DNA of 64,000 nucleotides from Streptomyces sp. Edi2 (GCF_040253635.1 NZ_JBEJGX010000003.1:7589501-7653500), one strand, 5' to 3'; shown: positions 42,541 through 51,624, numbered from the stretch's first letter. Program-made: numbers and translations. The notes: generated from the letters alone by a model not told the origin.

Positions 42541-45159
42541 ATGAACCGAGTCGGCAAAGGCTCTCGCCGGTCGGCCTGGAGGCTTGTGGAGGCGCTGGCG
42601 CGCGTGGGGTTATCCGTTCTTTTGCTGGCAGGCGGCGCCGTGGGAGCGACGGCTGGACCGGCCGCCGCTTCGACGGCCGACGGCACGTTGACGGTGGAGG
42701 TGCTGCGCGACTTCTTCGGCACCGGCGTGATCAACGCGGCGATGGACGTACCGCAGCGGGGCATGAAGGTGGAGATCTCCGACCCCGCCGGGCACCATGT
42801 CACCGGCGTCACGGATGCCACGGGAAAGGTCGTGGTGTCGCGGTCGACCGTGCTGAGCGGCGGCCAGTACCGCGTCGACGTCAGCGTCCCGGCACCGTAC
42901 CGCGACTATCTGCGGGCGGCGCCCGCGTCGACGGCGGAGAACCACTTCGACAGCTTCACGTCGTTCGTGGACGTGTCGGACGGAAAGAACGCCTCGGTGG
43001 TGACGGGGGTGTGGGATCCGGCCGACTACACGCTGCCGGACTCGCGGTATTTCGTACCGGTCCACAACGGCGCCAACGGGACCGGCAACCGGGCCTTGGT
43101 GGCGTTCGGGACGAAGACCCGGGGCACGTGTCCCACTGATGTGGCGTGCCCGGCCACGCTGGCCACGCAGGACCAGGTGGGCACGACGTTCGGGTTGGCG
43201 TACGACACGTACCGGACCCGGCTGTTCCAGAGCGCGTTCGCCCGCCGGTACGCCCCGTACGGGCCGCAGGGTGCGGGCGCGATCTACACGGTGCCGGTCA
43301 ACGGCTCGGGTGCGCCGGAGCTGTTCGCGCGGGTGCCGGACGCCGCGGTGACGCAGCACGACACCGCCAACATGATCAAGGATCCCGGGTTCACCGACGC
43401 GCCGGGCAAGGAGAGCATCGGTGGCCTGGCCCTGTCGGAGAACGGCTCCACGCTGTACGCGGTGAACCTGCGGACCCGCAGCCTGCTGAGCTTCGACGCG
43501 ACAGGTGCCACCGCAGGGGCGCCCAAATCGACGGTCCCGATCCCGGACCCGGGGTGCGCGAGCCCCGACGACTGGCGGCCGTTCGGTCTCCAGGTCCACA
43601 ACAACACGCTGTACGTCGGCGGCGTGTGCAGCGCGGAGAGCACGCAGCAGCGCGCGGACCTGAAAGCCTTCGTCTCCACCTACGACGGCAAGCGGTTCAC
43701 CACGGTGCTGAGCCACCCGCTCACGGACAAACGCGGTAGCGTCTTCGGTTCCGGAGACAAGGCCACCCACTGGAACCCGTGGAACACCAGCCTGGACACC
43801 TGGGACGACCGGAAGGCGGGCGGCGTCTTCATCGATCCGCAGCCCGAGCTGTCCTCCCTCGCCTTCGCCCGGGACGGCTCGATGATCCTGGGTTTCCGCG
43901 ACCGGTTCATGGACGCGCTCAGTTGGGGAGGGCTGGACCCCCGCCCGGGGAACGACACGGCGGAAAACGCCATGTCCGGTGGTGACATCACCATGGTCTG
44001 CGCCACCCCCACCGGTGAATACCAGTGGGAAGGCACCGGGACCTGCCCCCACCACGCCACCCCCGCCAATAGCGGCGGCCAGGACGCCGATGTCGTCGAA
44101 TACTTCCCGGGCGACTTCTACGCCAACGCGCACCAGGAAACCGCGCTGGGGTCGGTGGCCTATATCCCGCAGCAGGAGTGGGTCGTCAGCACGGAGTTCG
44201 ACCCGGTCGTCAACGTCGCGACCTCAGGGACCGGGTACCACAACATCGCGACCGGTCAGGGCCCGGGCAACAACCCGACCGCCAACGGGTTCCAGTTCGT
44301 CAGCCGGGAACAGGGCGGGTTCGGCAAGGCCGGCGGGCTCGGTGACATCGCGTACGCGGCGGCGAACGCGCCGATCCAGATCGGCAACGTCGTGTGGTTC
44401 GACGGCGACCACAACGGGATCCAGGACCCGGGGCACGTGCTGCTGCCGGGGGCGACGATCAACCTGCTGGACGCGGACGGCAAGCAGGTCGCCACGACCA
44501 GGACCAATGCCGCCGGCGAGTACTACTTCGGTGGTGTCGGCGCCGAGTACCAGCTCACGCCGGGTGCGAAATACACGGTGCAGTTCGACGTGTGTACCGC
44601 GGACACCGGCAAGGTGCCAGGCCGGCCCCCGGCAAGCGAGCTGCGGTTCACGCTCCCGCGAGCCGGTGCCAGCCGTGCGCACGACTCCAATGTGACCCCG
44701 CCGACCGCCGGGCAGTTGTGCAACGGCCGTGCGCCTGTCACGGCGCCGGACAAGCCGGGCAGGGTCGATCACACGATCGACGCCGGGGTGTACATCCCGA
44801 AGGCAACGCCGACTCCGACCCCGACCCCGACCCCGACGTCGAGTTCTACCCCGACGCCGACCCCGACGCCGACGTCGAGCGCTACCCCGACCCCGACCTC
44901 TACCCCGACGTCGTCTCCGAGCTCTCCCCCGACGCCGAGCCTGCCCCCGACACCGAGCCCGACCTCACCACCGGCCGCTACGCCGCCGCCACCCGCGCCG
45001 CCTGCCAACAACCCGCCCCCGCCCGGTGGGAGCACGGGTTCGTTGGCGCACACCGGTACGTCCGGGCTGCCAACGATGATCGCCCTCGCCGGTCTGCTGG
45101 TGGGTACGGGCCTGGTCATCGCGGTCATGAGCCGGAAGCGCCGCGCCCGGAAACGCTGA
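42541..45159 (+). CDS. LAXTG-anchored, SdrD B-like surface protein, 872 aa
   Basis: The protein has a long signal peptide (RLVEALARVGLSVLLLAGG to about residue 45), a ~560-residue N-terminal region with propeller-like or beta-rich character (LYAVNLRTRSLLSFDATGA, GGLALSENGSTLYAV), and one SdrD-B/Cna-B-like domain (IGNVVWFDGDHNGIQDPG ... GAEYQLTPGAKYTVQF). A Pro/Thr/Ser-rich wall-spanning stretch (~75 residues) then leads to the sorting signal LAHTG (residues 835-839), a membrane helix and a basic tail. LAXTG is the motif used by class E sortases of Streptomyces. ATG 42541 is preferred over the longer frame. It heads the surface block. Confidence 0.85.
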   Translation: MNRVGKGSRRSAWRLVEALARVGLSVLLLAGGAVGATAGPAAASTADGTLTVEVLRDFFGTGVINAAMDVPQRGMKVEISDPAGHHVTGVTDATGKVVVSRSTVLSGGQYRVDVSVPAPYRDYLRAAPASTAENHFDSFTSFVDVSDGKNASVVTGVWDPADYTLPDSRYFVPVHNGANGTGNRALVAFGTKTRGTCPTDVACPATLATQDQVGTTFGLAYDTYRTRLFQSAFARRYAPYGPQGAGAIYTVPVNGSGAPELFARVPDAAVTQHDTANMIKDPGFTDAPGKESIGGLALSENGSTLYAVNLRTRSLLSFDATGATAGAPKSTVPIPDPGCASPDDWRPFGLQVHNNTLYVGGVCSAESTQQRADLKAFVSTYDGKRFTTVLSHPLTDKRGSVFGSGDKATHWNPWNTSLDTWDDRKAGGVFIDPQPELSSLAFARDGSMILGFRDRFMDALSWGGLDPRPGNDTAENAMSGGDITMVCATPTGEYQWEGTGTCPHHATPANSGGQDADVVEYFPGDFYANAHQETALGSVAYIPQQEWVVSTEFDPVVNVATSGTGYHNIATGQGPGNNPTANGFQFVSREQGGFGKAGGLGDIAYAAANAPIQIGNVVWFDGDHNGIQDPGHVLLPGATINLLDADGKQVATTRTNAAGEYYFGGVGAEYQLTPGAKYTVQFDVCTADTGKVPGRPPASELRFTLPRAGASRAHDSNVTPPTAGQLCNGRAPVTAPDKPGRVDHTIDAGVYIPKATPTPTPTPTPTSSSTPTPTPTPTSSATPTPTSTPTSSPSSPPTPSLPPTPSPTSPPAATPPPPAPPANNPPPPGGSTGSLAHTGTSGLPTMIALAGLLVGTGLVIAVMSRKRRARKR
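44808..45000 (+). repeat. Coding Pro/Thr/Ser microsatellite-like tract
   Basis: A long run of CCGAC(G/C)-type codons encodes the Thr-Pro repeat that spans the cell wall in the LAXTG protein. The low-complexity DNA is prone to copy-number change without breaking the frame. Confidence 0.7.
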
Positions 45160-45174
45160 ACGAAACGAACAACA

Positions 45175-45220
45175 GCGATCTGCCTGCCCGCGGTCCGGAT
45201 GGCGCAGGCAGGCAGATCGC
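45175..45220 (+). terminator. Hairpin terminator after the surface-protein gene
   Basis: A perfect 14-bp stem, GCGATCTGCCTGCC (45175-45188) and GGCAGGCAGATCGC (45207-45220), encloses an 18-base loop, starting 16 bp after the surface-protein stop. Confidence 0.75.
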
Positions 45221-45335
45221 CTCCCGGCCGGTCCACGAGGGCCGGCCTTGGCGTCGTCTGTCACCGGACTGCCGAGTGCCGCCGCGACCGCACGGTGGCC
45301 GAGCAGCGTGGTGACCGAGAGGGTGAAGCAGAAGA

Positions 45336-46151
45336 GTGTCAGCGTCGAGCCGCGTGCGGAGCGTGAGAACCCGGCAAGCTCTCCCTGACCGTGCGGCTGA
45401 CCGGCGCCGATGGCTGCGGCCACGCCGGGCGGCAGCCGCCATCGGCACCGCGGCCGCCGCGGTGGCCGCGGTGGCCACGTTCCTTCTCGCCGACGGCGGC
45501 TTCGGCCCCAGCGGGCCGCGCGCACTGACGTCGGACGAAGCGAACCGGCTGGCGATCACGCGGTTCCGTAACTACCAGGCGCATGGCCGCGCGGTGACGA
45601 TCACTGTGCCGGGTGCCGCCGGCGGGCTGACCGTCACCGGGTTCGTGGACTACCGGGCCAAGCTCGGATACGGCGTGGTGCACGGCACCGGGCGCGACAC
45701 CTCCAGCGACGGGCTGATCGAGTGGACGGCCACCTCGGTGTTCGTCCACCCGATGGCGAACGCCCCGGCGCACGCACCCGCGTCGCCGCCCCGCTCGGCC
45801 TGGTACCGCCGTCCGCTGCTGTCATCCGGCAGCGCGCTGGACAGTTCGCTGACCATCGCGCTCGGGCTCGGCAGTGACCGGCCTGACAATGCCGAACTGC
45901 TGCCGCAGAACGGCGCCGCCTGGTGCGGACGAGACCAGGTGGACAGGCATCGGGTGGACGTCATGACCGGGCCGTCCTCCCCTGGCCGCTCCGGTACGGC
46001 GGGCAACGTGCGCTACTGGGTCGGCTCGGACGGCACCATGTACCGGGTCCGCGTCAGCGTGGGTTCCGAGCCGCACCCGGTGGTCATCGATTTCGACTCC
46101 CAGAAGTACGTTCCGGTCGAGCCGGTACCCGGCGTCACTCCGGCCCGGTAG
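45336..46151 (+). CDS. Membrane-anchored hypothetical protein, 271 aa
   Basis: A basic N-terminus is followed by a single hydrophobic anchor (RAAAAIGTAAAAVAAVATFLLAD); the remaining ~210 residues form an extracytoplasmic domain of beta character (RAVTITVPGAAGGLTVTGFVDYR, YWVGSDGTMYRVRVSVGSEP). The family is not recognised. GTG 45336 is the most upstream start. It lies between the LAXTG surface protein and the convergent beta-helix gene and probably belongs to the same surface block. Confidence 0.65.
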   Translation: MSASSRVRSVRTRQALPDRAADRRRWLRPRRAAAAIGTAAAAVAAVATFLLADGGFGPSGPRALTSDEANRLAITRFRNYQAHGRAVTITVPGAAGGLTVTGFVDYRAKLGYGVVHGTGRDTSSDGLIEWTATSVFVHPMANAPAHAPASPPRSAWYRRPLLSSGSALDSSLTIALGLGSDRPDNAELLPQNGAAWCGRDQVDRHRVDVMTGPSSPGRSGTAGNVRYWVGSDGTMYRVRVSVGSEPHPVVIDFDSQKYVPVEPVPGVTPAR

Positions 46152-46158
46152 CCGCTGT

Positions 46159-47499
46159 TCAAGACGTCTGCACCCGCGCGTTCGCGGCGAGCAGGGACGC
46201 TGACGGCAGTGGGATGCCTGCTGTCTTCGGGAGGGCCGGAACGGCCGGGACAGTGGTGGCGCCCGTAGTGGTGGCACGGGGGAACTGCGGCTGCGGACCC
46301 GGCACCGCGACCTCGGTGAACGGGATGCCACCGGGCGCCGTCGGCATCGCCCACCTGCCGGCCGGCGAGGGCGACCGGGCCGGAAGCGGGCAGGACGCGG
46401 TTGCCGCGAGCCGGGCGGGCACGGTGGTCCGCAGATCGTTGCCGCGCAGGCAGTTGCCCCGTCCCCGCGTGGCGGTGGGGAACGTCCAGCCGACGTCGAT
46501 GCCGTTACCGGTGAACGTGTTGTCCACGATCTGGTTGCCCACCGGAGGCATGTCGGCGGTTGCGGTGATCACGAGCCCGGCGTTGCCGTTGCCGGCGATG
46601 CGGTTGCGGACGAACTGGTTGTCGCTGCCCCCGTCGACGCCGATGCCGGTACCCCACCCACCGTCGGCCTGCACCGGGGTGGCCCGCTGCTGGTTGGCGG
46701 CGATCAGATTGCCCGCGATGACGGCGCCCTGCTGCGGGAGCAGCTTCTCCTGGTGGTCGGAGTCGGTGGTCAGGCCGACCCGGTTGCCGACCAGGCGGTT
46801 GCCGACCACGTACATGTCTTCGCTGGCGTTGGTGCCTTCGTAACCGACCGCGTTGAGTTCGGCGATGTTGTCCCGCACCACGAGGTGACACGGCTTGCAC
46901 TGTCCGACGTAGATCCCCGAGTCGGCCCCTCCGGACGCATACGAGTGCTCGATGACACCGTTCTGCGCGGAGAACGCGTAAATGCCGTACAGCCCGTTGC
47001 GGGTCGCGGTCACATACGAGACCAGGAACGACTTCAGGAAGGTGACGGGCTCATCACCGGTGTCGTAGCCGCCGCTTCGCCCCGGTAGCCCGGCGACCGC
47101 TTTCGCCGAGCCGGTGACCAGGACCCCGTTCTGCGTGTTGTTCTTCACGGTCAGGTTCTCCACGGCCACCCCGGGCGCCGCGACGACGACACCGTTGGGC
47201 TGCTGCAACCGCCCGTCGATGACGACCTTGTCCCGGGACGCGCCGCGAAGAGTGAGGCGAGCCGTGTCGATCTTCACCGACTCGTGGTACACGCCCGGAG
47301 CGACCAGCACCAGGTCACCGGGCCGGGCCAACGACACCGCGTCCGAGATCGTCGGCGCATCGGCAGGCACACGGATCGTCACCTGCGCACCGGCCGGTCG
47401 CCGGCCTCTGCCCGATCCGCCATCGCCGCCGCCGCAGCCGACCACAAGTGTCAGCGTGCCCAGTACCGCCGCCAACACGCGAAGAGCTGATCGAGGCAT
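46159..47499 (-). CDS. Right-handed parallel beta-helix lipoprotein, 446 aa
   Basis: The N-terminus ends in a lipobox (LTLVVGC), so the protein is anchored by lipid outside the membrane. The body has the Asn/Gly-spaced turns of PbH1/NosD-type beta-helix repeats (VENLTVKNNTQNGVLV, NRNRIAGNGNAGLVITA-like, NQIVDNTFTGNGID). Two Cys in QCKPCHLV may form a disulphide or metal site. Beta-helix proteins often bind or process polysaccharides. A Pro/Thr/Ala-rich tail (~60 residues) ends the chain. It converges with the hypothetical gene (7-bp gap) and is divergent from the DyP gene. Confidence 0.85.
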   Translation of the reverse strand: MPRSALRVLAAVLGTLTLVVGCGGGDGGSGRGRRPAGAQVTIRVPADAPTISDAVSLARPGDLVLVAPGVYHESVKIDTARLTLRGASRDKVVIDGRLQQPNGVVVAAPGVAVENLTVKNNTQNGVLVTGSAKAVAGLPGRSGGYDTGDEPVTFLKSFLVSYVTATRNGLYGIYAFSAQNGVIEHSYASGGADSGIYVGQCKPCHLVVRDNIAELNAVGYEGTNASEDMYVVGNRLVGNRVGLTTDSDHQEKLLPQQGAVIAGNLIAANQQRATPVQADGGWGTGIGVDGGSDNQFVRNRIAGNGNAGLVITATADMPPVGNQIVDNTFTGNGIDVGWTFPTATRGRGNCLRGNDLRTTVPARLAATASCPLPARSPSPAGRWAMPTAPGGIPFTEVAVPGPQPQFPRATTTGATTVPAVPALPKTAGIPLPSASLLAANARVQTS

Positions 47500-47588
47500 G
47501 ATCCCAGTTTGGCAGCATGACGCCCAATTCCGCGCCGGAATCGGGAGGTTGACCGCACGCGCGATGCGGGTGTGGCACTCTGCACACC

Positions 47589-48692
47589 ATGCACCGAGCC
47601 GATCACCCTCCGTCGCGCCGTGCGTTCCTCGATGTCACCGGAGCCATGGTGGCCGCCGGTCTGACCGCCGGGTGCACACCGGACTCCGCCCGGACAGGCC
47701 GGCCCGCCCCTACCGCGGCGGCCACGCCGACGCCGGTGGCGGCAACGGGCCGGCATCAGGCAGGCATCACGCTCCCCCAGCCGGCCCAGCCCCACCTGCT
47801 GGCCGTGGTGGCCGACCTCGGCGCCACCGTGCACGCCGGCCCGCTACTGGCCGAACTCGGCCAGGCCATCCGCACACTCACCGCGGGGACCGACCCGCGG
47901 TTGCTGGGCCTGCCGCCGGGCGACCTCACCGTGACCGTCGGCGTGGGCCCCCGGCTGGTACGCACGGCCGGTGCCTCGCTGCCCGGTGCGGCCGACCTCC
48001 CGCGATTCTCCCGGGAGCGGATCGGCCCACGGGCCCGCGGCGGAGACCTGCTGATACAGATCTGCGCAAGCGACGCGCTGCTCCTACCGGTTGTGGGCGC
48101 CGCGCTCCTGGACCAGGCCGGTGACCGCGTCCACGAACGCTGGCGGCAGTCCGCACGCCGCGGTACGAACGTGCCCCTCGGCAACGGTCTCACCGCGCCG
48201 CGAAACCCTCTCGGTTTCATCGACGGCATCGTGGGCCCGCACACGACCGCCGAACAACAACGCGACCTGTGGCTGGCCGGTCCCCCCGCGGTTGCCGGCG
48301 GCACCCTTGCCGTCCTGCGGCGCATGGAACTCGACCTGCCGCGGTTCGCCGCCCTGTCCGTGGCCCAGCAGGAGGCGGTCTTCGGACGGCGCCGGGCCAG
48401 CGGCGTCCCCCTCTCCGGCGGCCCCGTCGCCTCAGGCCCGGACCTCGGAGCCAAGACACCGGACGGACGCTACCTCGTCCCCGCGGATGCTCACGTGCGC
48501 AGGGCGAACCCTGCCGTCGTCGGCGCCGGCCTCATGCTTCGCCGCTCTTACAGCACCGACGAGCCCGCCCCCGGCCTGCTCTTCCTCAGCTTCCAGAACG
48601 ACCTCCGGGCCTTCACGGCCACCCTCACTCACATGGAAACCTCCGACGCGCTGCTGCAATTCACCACCACAACCGCCGGCGCGACATTCTGA
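47589..48692 (+). CDS. Exported DyP-type peroxidase, 367 aa
   Basis: A twin-arginine signal (PPSRRAFLDVTGAMVAAGL) with a possible lipobox (LTAGC) precedes a DyP fold. The GXXDG motif reads GFIDG (residues 209-213, with the distal Asp212); the proximal haem ligand is probably His302 in PADAHVRRANP, with the distal Arg in MLRRSY. DyP enzymes oxidise a wide range of substrates with hydrogen peroxide, and Tat export with folded haem is usual. The divergent neighbour is the beta-helix lipoprotein. A strong terminator follows. Confidence 0.92.
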   Translation: MHRADHPPSRRAFLDVTGAMVAAGLTAGCTPDSARTGRPAPTAAATPTPVAATGRHQAGITLPQPAQPHLLAVVADLGATVHAGPLLAELGQAIRTLTAGTDPRLLGLPPGDLTVTVGVGPRLVRTAGASLPGAADLPRFSRERIGPRARGGDLLIQICASDALLLPVVGAALLDQAGDRVHERWRQSARRGTNVPLGNGLTAPRNPLGFIDGIVGPHTTAEQQRDLWLAGPPAVAGGTLAVLRRMELDLPRFAALSVAQQEAVFGRRRASGVPLSGGPVASGPDLGAKTPDGRYLVPADAHVRRANPAVVGAGLMLRRSYSTDEPAPGLLFLSFQNDLRAFTATLTHMETSDALLQFTTTTAGATF

Positions 48693-48788
48693 TCCTCCCC
48701 GGCTTCGACCGGCAACACCCCCTCGGCTCCCAGCTGTTCGGTTGATCATGCGCGGTCCCACGACCGGCTGATCCCGACGAAACCGCGC

Positions 48789-48830
48789 AGGGGTGTCTGT
48801 CCGATCCGGCTTGATCGGACAGACACCCCT
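48789..48830. terminator. Strong bidirectional terminator
   Basis: A perfect 18-bp stem (48789-48806 with 48813-48830) encloses the 6-base loop CGGCTT. It lies between the convergent DyP and isochorismatase-like genes and is the most stable hairpin noted in the window. Confidence 0.9.
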
Positions 48831-48847
48831 TGGAGGGCGCCCGAGCT

Positions 48848-49405
48848 TCAGGCGAGGAGTTCGAGGATCGCCTCGGTGGTGTCGGTCTCGCCCAGCCGCG
48901 GGAAGATCTTCTCCAGGCTGTTGCGGTGTGCGTCGGAGTCCAGGTCGGTCATCGCGTCGGTGGCGAGGGTGACGTGGTATCCGTGCTCGTACGCGGCACG
49001 GGCGGTGGACTCCACCCCGATGCTGGTGGCGATTCCGGCGAGGACGACCTGGGTCACCCCGCGGCGGCGCAGCTCCAGATCCAGGTTCGTGCCGTGGAAG
49101 GCGCCCCACTGCTGCTTGGTGACGAGGATGTCGCCGGGCTGCCGGCCGAGCTCGGGCACCAGCTCGGCCCAGTCGGCGGGCGGGCTGCCGGCGGGCCGCG
49201 CGGTCTGCGTACGGCCCGGGGCGCCGCCCGTGACGTTCACCAGGACGACCGGCAGCCCGCGCGCACGGAACGCGGCGGCCAGCCGTGCGCCCCGCTCGAC
49301 GACCTCGGCGGAGGGCACCGGCGTGCCGGGCAGAGCGGCGGCGATGCCCTTCTGCAGGTCGATGAGTACCAGGGCGGTCGTGGTGTCGAGGGTGGTGGCG
49401 GGCAT
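48848..49405 (-). CDS. Isochorismatase-fold hydrolase without the catalytic Cys, 185 aa
   Basis: The isochorismatase-like hydrolase fold is clear: Asp16 in ALVLIDLQKG, Lys97 in VTKQQWGAF and the GIATSIGVESTARAAYEHGY segment. In the amidase branch of the family the position of Gly130 is the nucleophilic Cys; here it is absent, as in true isochorismatases (EntB, PhzD), which cleave a vinyl ether with an Asp. That argues for hydrolysis of isochorismate-like ethers rather than amides. The start at 49405 follows AAGGAG. The MFS gene lies 90 bp upstream on the same strand. Confidence 0.85.
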   Translation of the reverse strand: MPATTLDTTTALVLIDLQKGIAAALPGTPVPSAEVVERGARLAAAFRARGLPVVLVNVTGGAPGRTQTARPAGSPPADWAELVPELGRQPGDILVTKQQWGAFHGTNLDLELRRRGVTQVVLAGIATSIGVESTARAAYEHGYHVTLATDAMTDLDSDAHRNSLEKIFPRLGETDTTEAILELLA

Positions 49406-49495
49406 GGGTGCTCCTTGTGCGGTGAGGGGCGATGGGTGGTGGGTGGTGGAGGTGGTGCGGAGGTGGCCCTTGCGGCGGGTGGCCGGTGGCCGGAT

Positions 49496-51028
49496 TCAGG
49501 AGCCGCTCCCGGTGGACCCGGGCCGCAGGCCACGGTCGGCGAGGGTCAGGACGAGCAGCAGCAGGCCGAGCGCGATGCCGATCAGCGCGATCTCGTGCAG
49601 CCCGGAGTCCGAGGCGCGCTGCCCGTAGAGCAGCCCGATGAGGCCGGACGCGGTGATCGCGCCGAGGTACTGGGCGGTGCGCTGGAGCCCGGCGGCCGCG
49701 CCCACACCGTCGGCCGGGGCCTGGGCGTAGACGGCGGTCTGATTGCCGGTGGCGGACAGGCCCTGCGGGATGCCGAAGAGCGCCCCGGCACACAGCAGCG
49801 CGACCAGCGGGCCGGTGCCCTGCAGCAGGAGGAAGACCGCGCTGCCCAGGGCGAGACAGACCGCGGCGACGGTCAGCGGAACGCGGATGCCCTTCGTCCG
49901 GGCGCCCACGAGCGAGCAGACCGCGGCCGCCAGGGACATCGGCAGCAGGATCAGCCCCGCCTGGAAGGACGAGGCGCCGTACGCCTGCTCCAGCCACTGG
50001 CTGAAGCCGTACAGCACGCAGTAGATGACGAGATAGGTCATGCCCTGGCGGAGATAGGAGCGCATCAGGGCGCCGTTCCGGGCGAGCATCCGCAGATCGA
50101 GGAACGGCTCCGGATGGCGTAGCTGCCACCACACCAGGACGCCCGCGAGCATCCCGGCCGGCGCCAGGAGCAGCCACTGCGGGTCCGCCAGGCGCAGCAG
50201 GAAGACCATGGCGCAGGTGAGCGCCGCGGCGAACAGCGCGATGCCCAGCGGGTCGAGGGAGCCGGCGGCGGGCCCGGCGCGCCCCGGCCGGGCGCCCTTC
50301 CGGTCGGCGGGGAGCCAGACGAGCGCGCCGAGCAGGGCGAGCAGCGCGAGCGGGACGTTGACCGCGAACACCGCGCGCCAGCCCGCGGTCGCGGCGAGCA
50401 GTCCGCCGAGGGTGGGGCCGACGGCGGCGCTGCCCAGCGCGGCGAGGGAGAGCCGGCCGAGCACCTGGCGGGGGGTGGGGAGGCCCGTCCGCCGTGACTC
50501 GCCGCGCAGCACCGCCATCGCGGCGGGGTAGGCGGCCGCGGTGCCGATCCCGAGCACGACCCGGGAGACGATCAGCAGCGCGAAGGTGGGCGCGAGCGTC
50601 CCGATCACGCCCGCGGCGCAGACGGTCAGCGCGCCGGCGATGAACACCCGGCGGGGCCCGACGCGGTCGGCGAGCCGCCCCATCGACGGCTGGCCCACCG
50701 CGCTGGCGAGGTACATCGCGGAGATGAGCCAGGCGGTGTCGGCGGCACCGACGTGGAAGTCCTGGCCGATGGTCACCAGGGCGGTGGCGATCATCGTCGA
50801 GTTGATGGGGTTCAGCAGCGAGCCGAGCAGCAGGGGCGCCATCAGCCGGGCGCCGAAGGCCGGGCCGGAGCCGGTGCCAGCGCCGGAGCCGGTGGCCGGG
50901 CCGGAGCCGGTGGCCGCACCAGGTGCAGTGGCCGCACCAGCGGCGGTGGCCGCGCCTGGCCCGGCCGGGGCGGGGCCGGCGGTGTCATCCGTCCCGGCGT
51001 CCCTTCCGGCCTGCATCCCGCGATTCAT
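49496..51028 (-). CDS. MFS drug-type transporter, 510 aa
   Basis: A 14-helix-type major facilitator with the DHA2-like marks GSLLNPINSTMIATAL in helix 1, WLISAMYLASAVGQPSMGRLADRVGPRR in the helix 2-3 region, and VLGIGTAAAYPAAMAVLRGE. Such pumps export drugs or metabolites. The first ~55 residues are an unusual Gly/Ala/Thr/Ser/Pro repeat (GSGPATGSGAGTGSGP) encoded by a tandem repeat at about 50860-50960. Its start overlaps the MarR stop (ATGA), so both are made from one transcript and the MarR protein almost certainly controls it. Confidence 0.9.
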   Translation of the reverse strand: MNRGMQAGRDAGTDDTAGPAPAGPGAATAAGAATAPGAATGSGPATGSGAGTGSGPAFGARLMAPLLLGSLLNPINSTMIATALVTIGQDFHVGAADTAWLISAMYLASAVGQPSMGRLADRVGPRRVFIAGALTVCAAGVIGTLAPTFALLIVSRVVLGIGTAAAYPAAMAVLRGESRRTGLPTPRQVLGRLSLAALGSAAVGPTLGGLLAATAGWRAVFAVNVPLALLALLGALVWLPADRKGARPGRAGPAAGSLDPLGIALFAAALTCAMVFLLRLADPQWLLLAPAGMLAGVLVWWQLRHPEPFLDLRMLARNGALMRSYLRQGMTYLVIYCVLYGFSQWLEQAYGASSFQAGLILLPMSLAAAVCSLVGARTKGIRVPLTVAAVCLALGSAVFLLLQGTGPLVALLCAGALFGIPQGLSATGNQTAVYAQAPADGVGAAAGLQRTAQYLGAITASGLIGLLYGQRASDSGLHEIALIGIALGLLLLVLTLADRGLRPGSTGSGS

Positions 51029-51456
51029 TCCGGCATCAGCCGCCGTATCAGTGCGGTGGCCGACTCCAGGGTCTGCTGCTCCTCCGGTGTCAGCCGCCCG
51101 GCGATGGCCTCGGCCAGCCAGTTGTGCTTGGCCTGCCGTACGACGGCGAGCACCCGGTGGCCCTCCTCGGTGAGCGAGAAGACCACCTGCCGGCCGTCCG
51201 TCGGATGCGGGCTGCGGGCGAGGACGCCGCGCTCCTCCAGCGCCCCGACGGTCAGCCGCATCGACTGCGGGCGGACCAGCTCGGCGCGGGCCAGGGCGGC
51301 GATGGTGGCCTCGCCGTCGGTGTCGATCCGGCTGATCACTGCGCGCTGGGTCGGGGTGAGCTCCCCTTGCGGCGAGGCGGCGCGCAGATGTCGCATGAGC
51401 AGGGAGACGGTGGCGCCCAGCTCCGTCGCCAGGCGTTCGTGGTCCTTTTCCGGCAT
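51025..51456 (-). CDS. MarR-family transcriptional regulator, 143 aa
   Basis: A single winged-helix MarR repressor: LTPTQRAVISRIDTDGEATIAALARAELV for the helix-turn-helix and wing region, DGRQVVFSLTEEGHRVL for the wing. The ATG at 51456 is the first Met before the family start (MPEKDHERLATEL). It is coupled to the MFS pump. A 38-bp near-perfect palindrome 13 bp upstream is its probable operator. Confidence 0.9.
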   Translation of the reverse strand: MPEKDHERLATELGATVSLLMRHLRAASPQGELTPTQRAVISRIDTDGEATIAALARAELVRPQSMRLTVGALEERGVLARSPHPTDGRQVVFSLTEEGHRVLAVVRQAKHNWLAEAIAGRLTPEEQQTLESATALIRRLMPE

Positions 51457-51469
51457 ATCTCCAGCGTAA

Positions 51470-51507
51470 ATATCAACAGGGAAACTTGCAAGTTTTCCTG
51501 TTGATAT
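51470..51507. promoter_or_regulatory. 38-bp palindromic operator of the MarR-MFS pair
   Basis: Left arm ATATCAACAGGGAAACTTG (51470-51488) and right arm CAAGTTTTCCTGTTGATAT (51489-51507) are complementary at 18 of 19 positions with no spacer. It lies between the MarR start (51456, minus) and the hydrolase gene (51625, plus), where MarR autoregulation is expected. The lower GC content stands out locally. Confidence 0.85.
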
Positions 51508-51624
51508 CCCGGACGCGCCATACGGAGATGGTCTTGCCACGGTGCGTGACGGGGCTTACGGTCACCTCCACACGCGTAGATCCCGCGCGGGCTGCAGGCT
51601 GACGCATCGACAAAGGAGCAGCTC

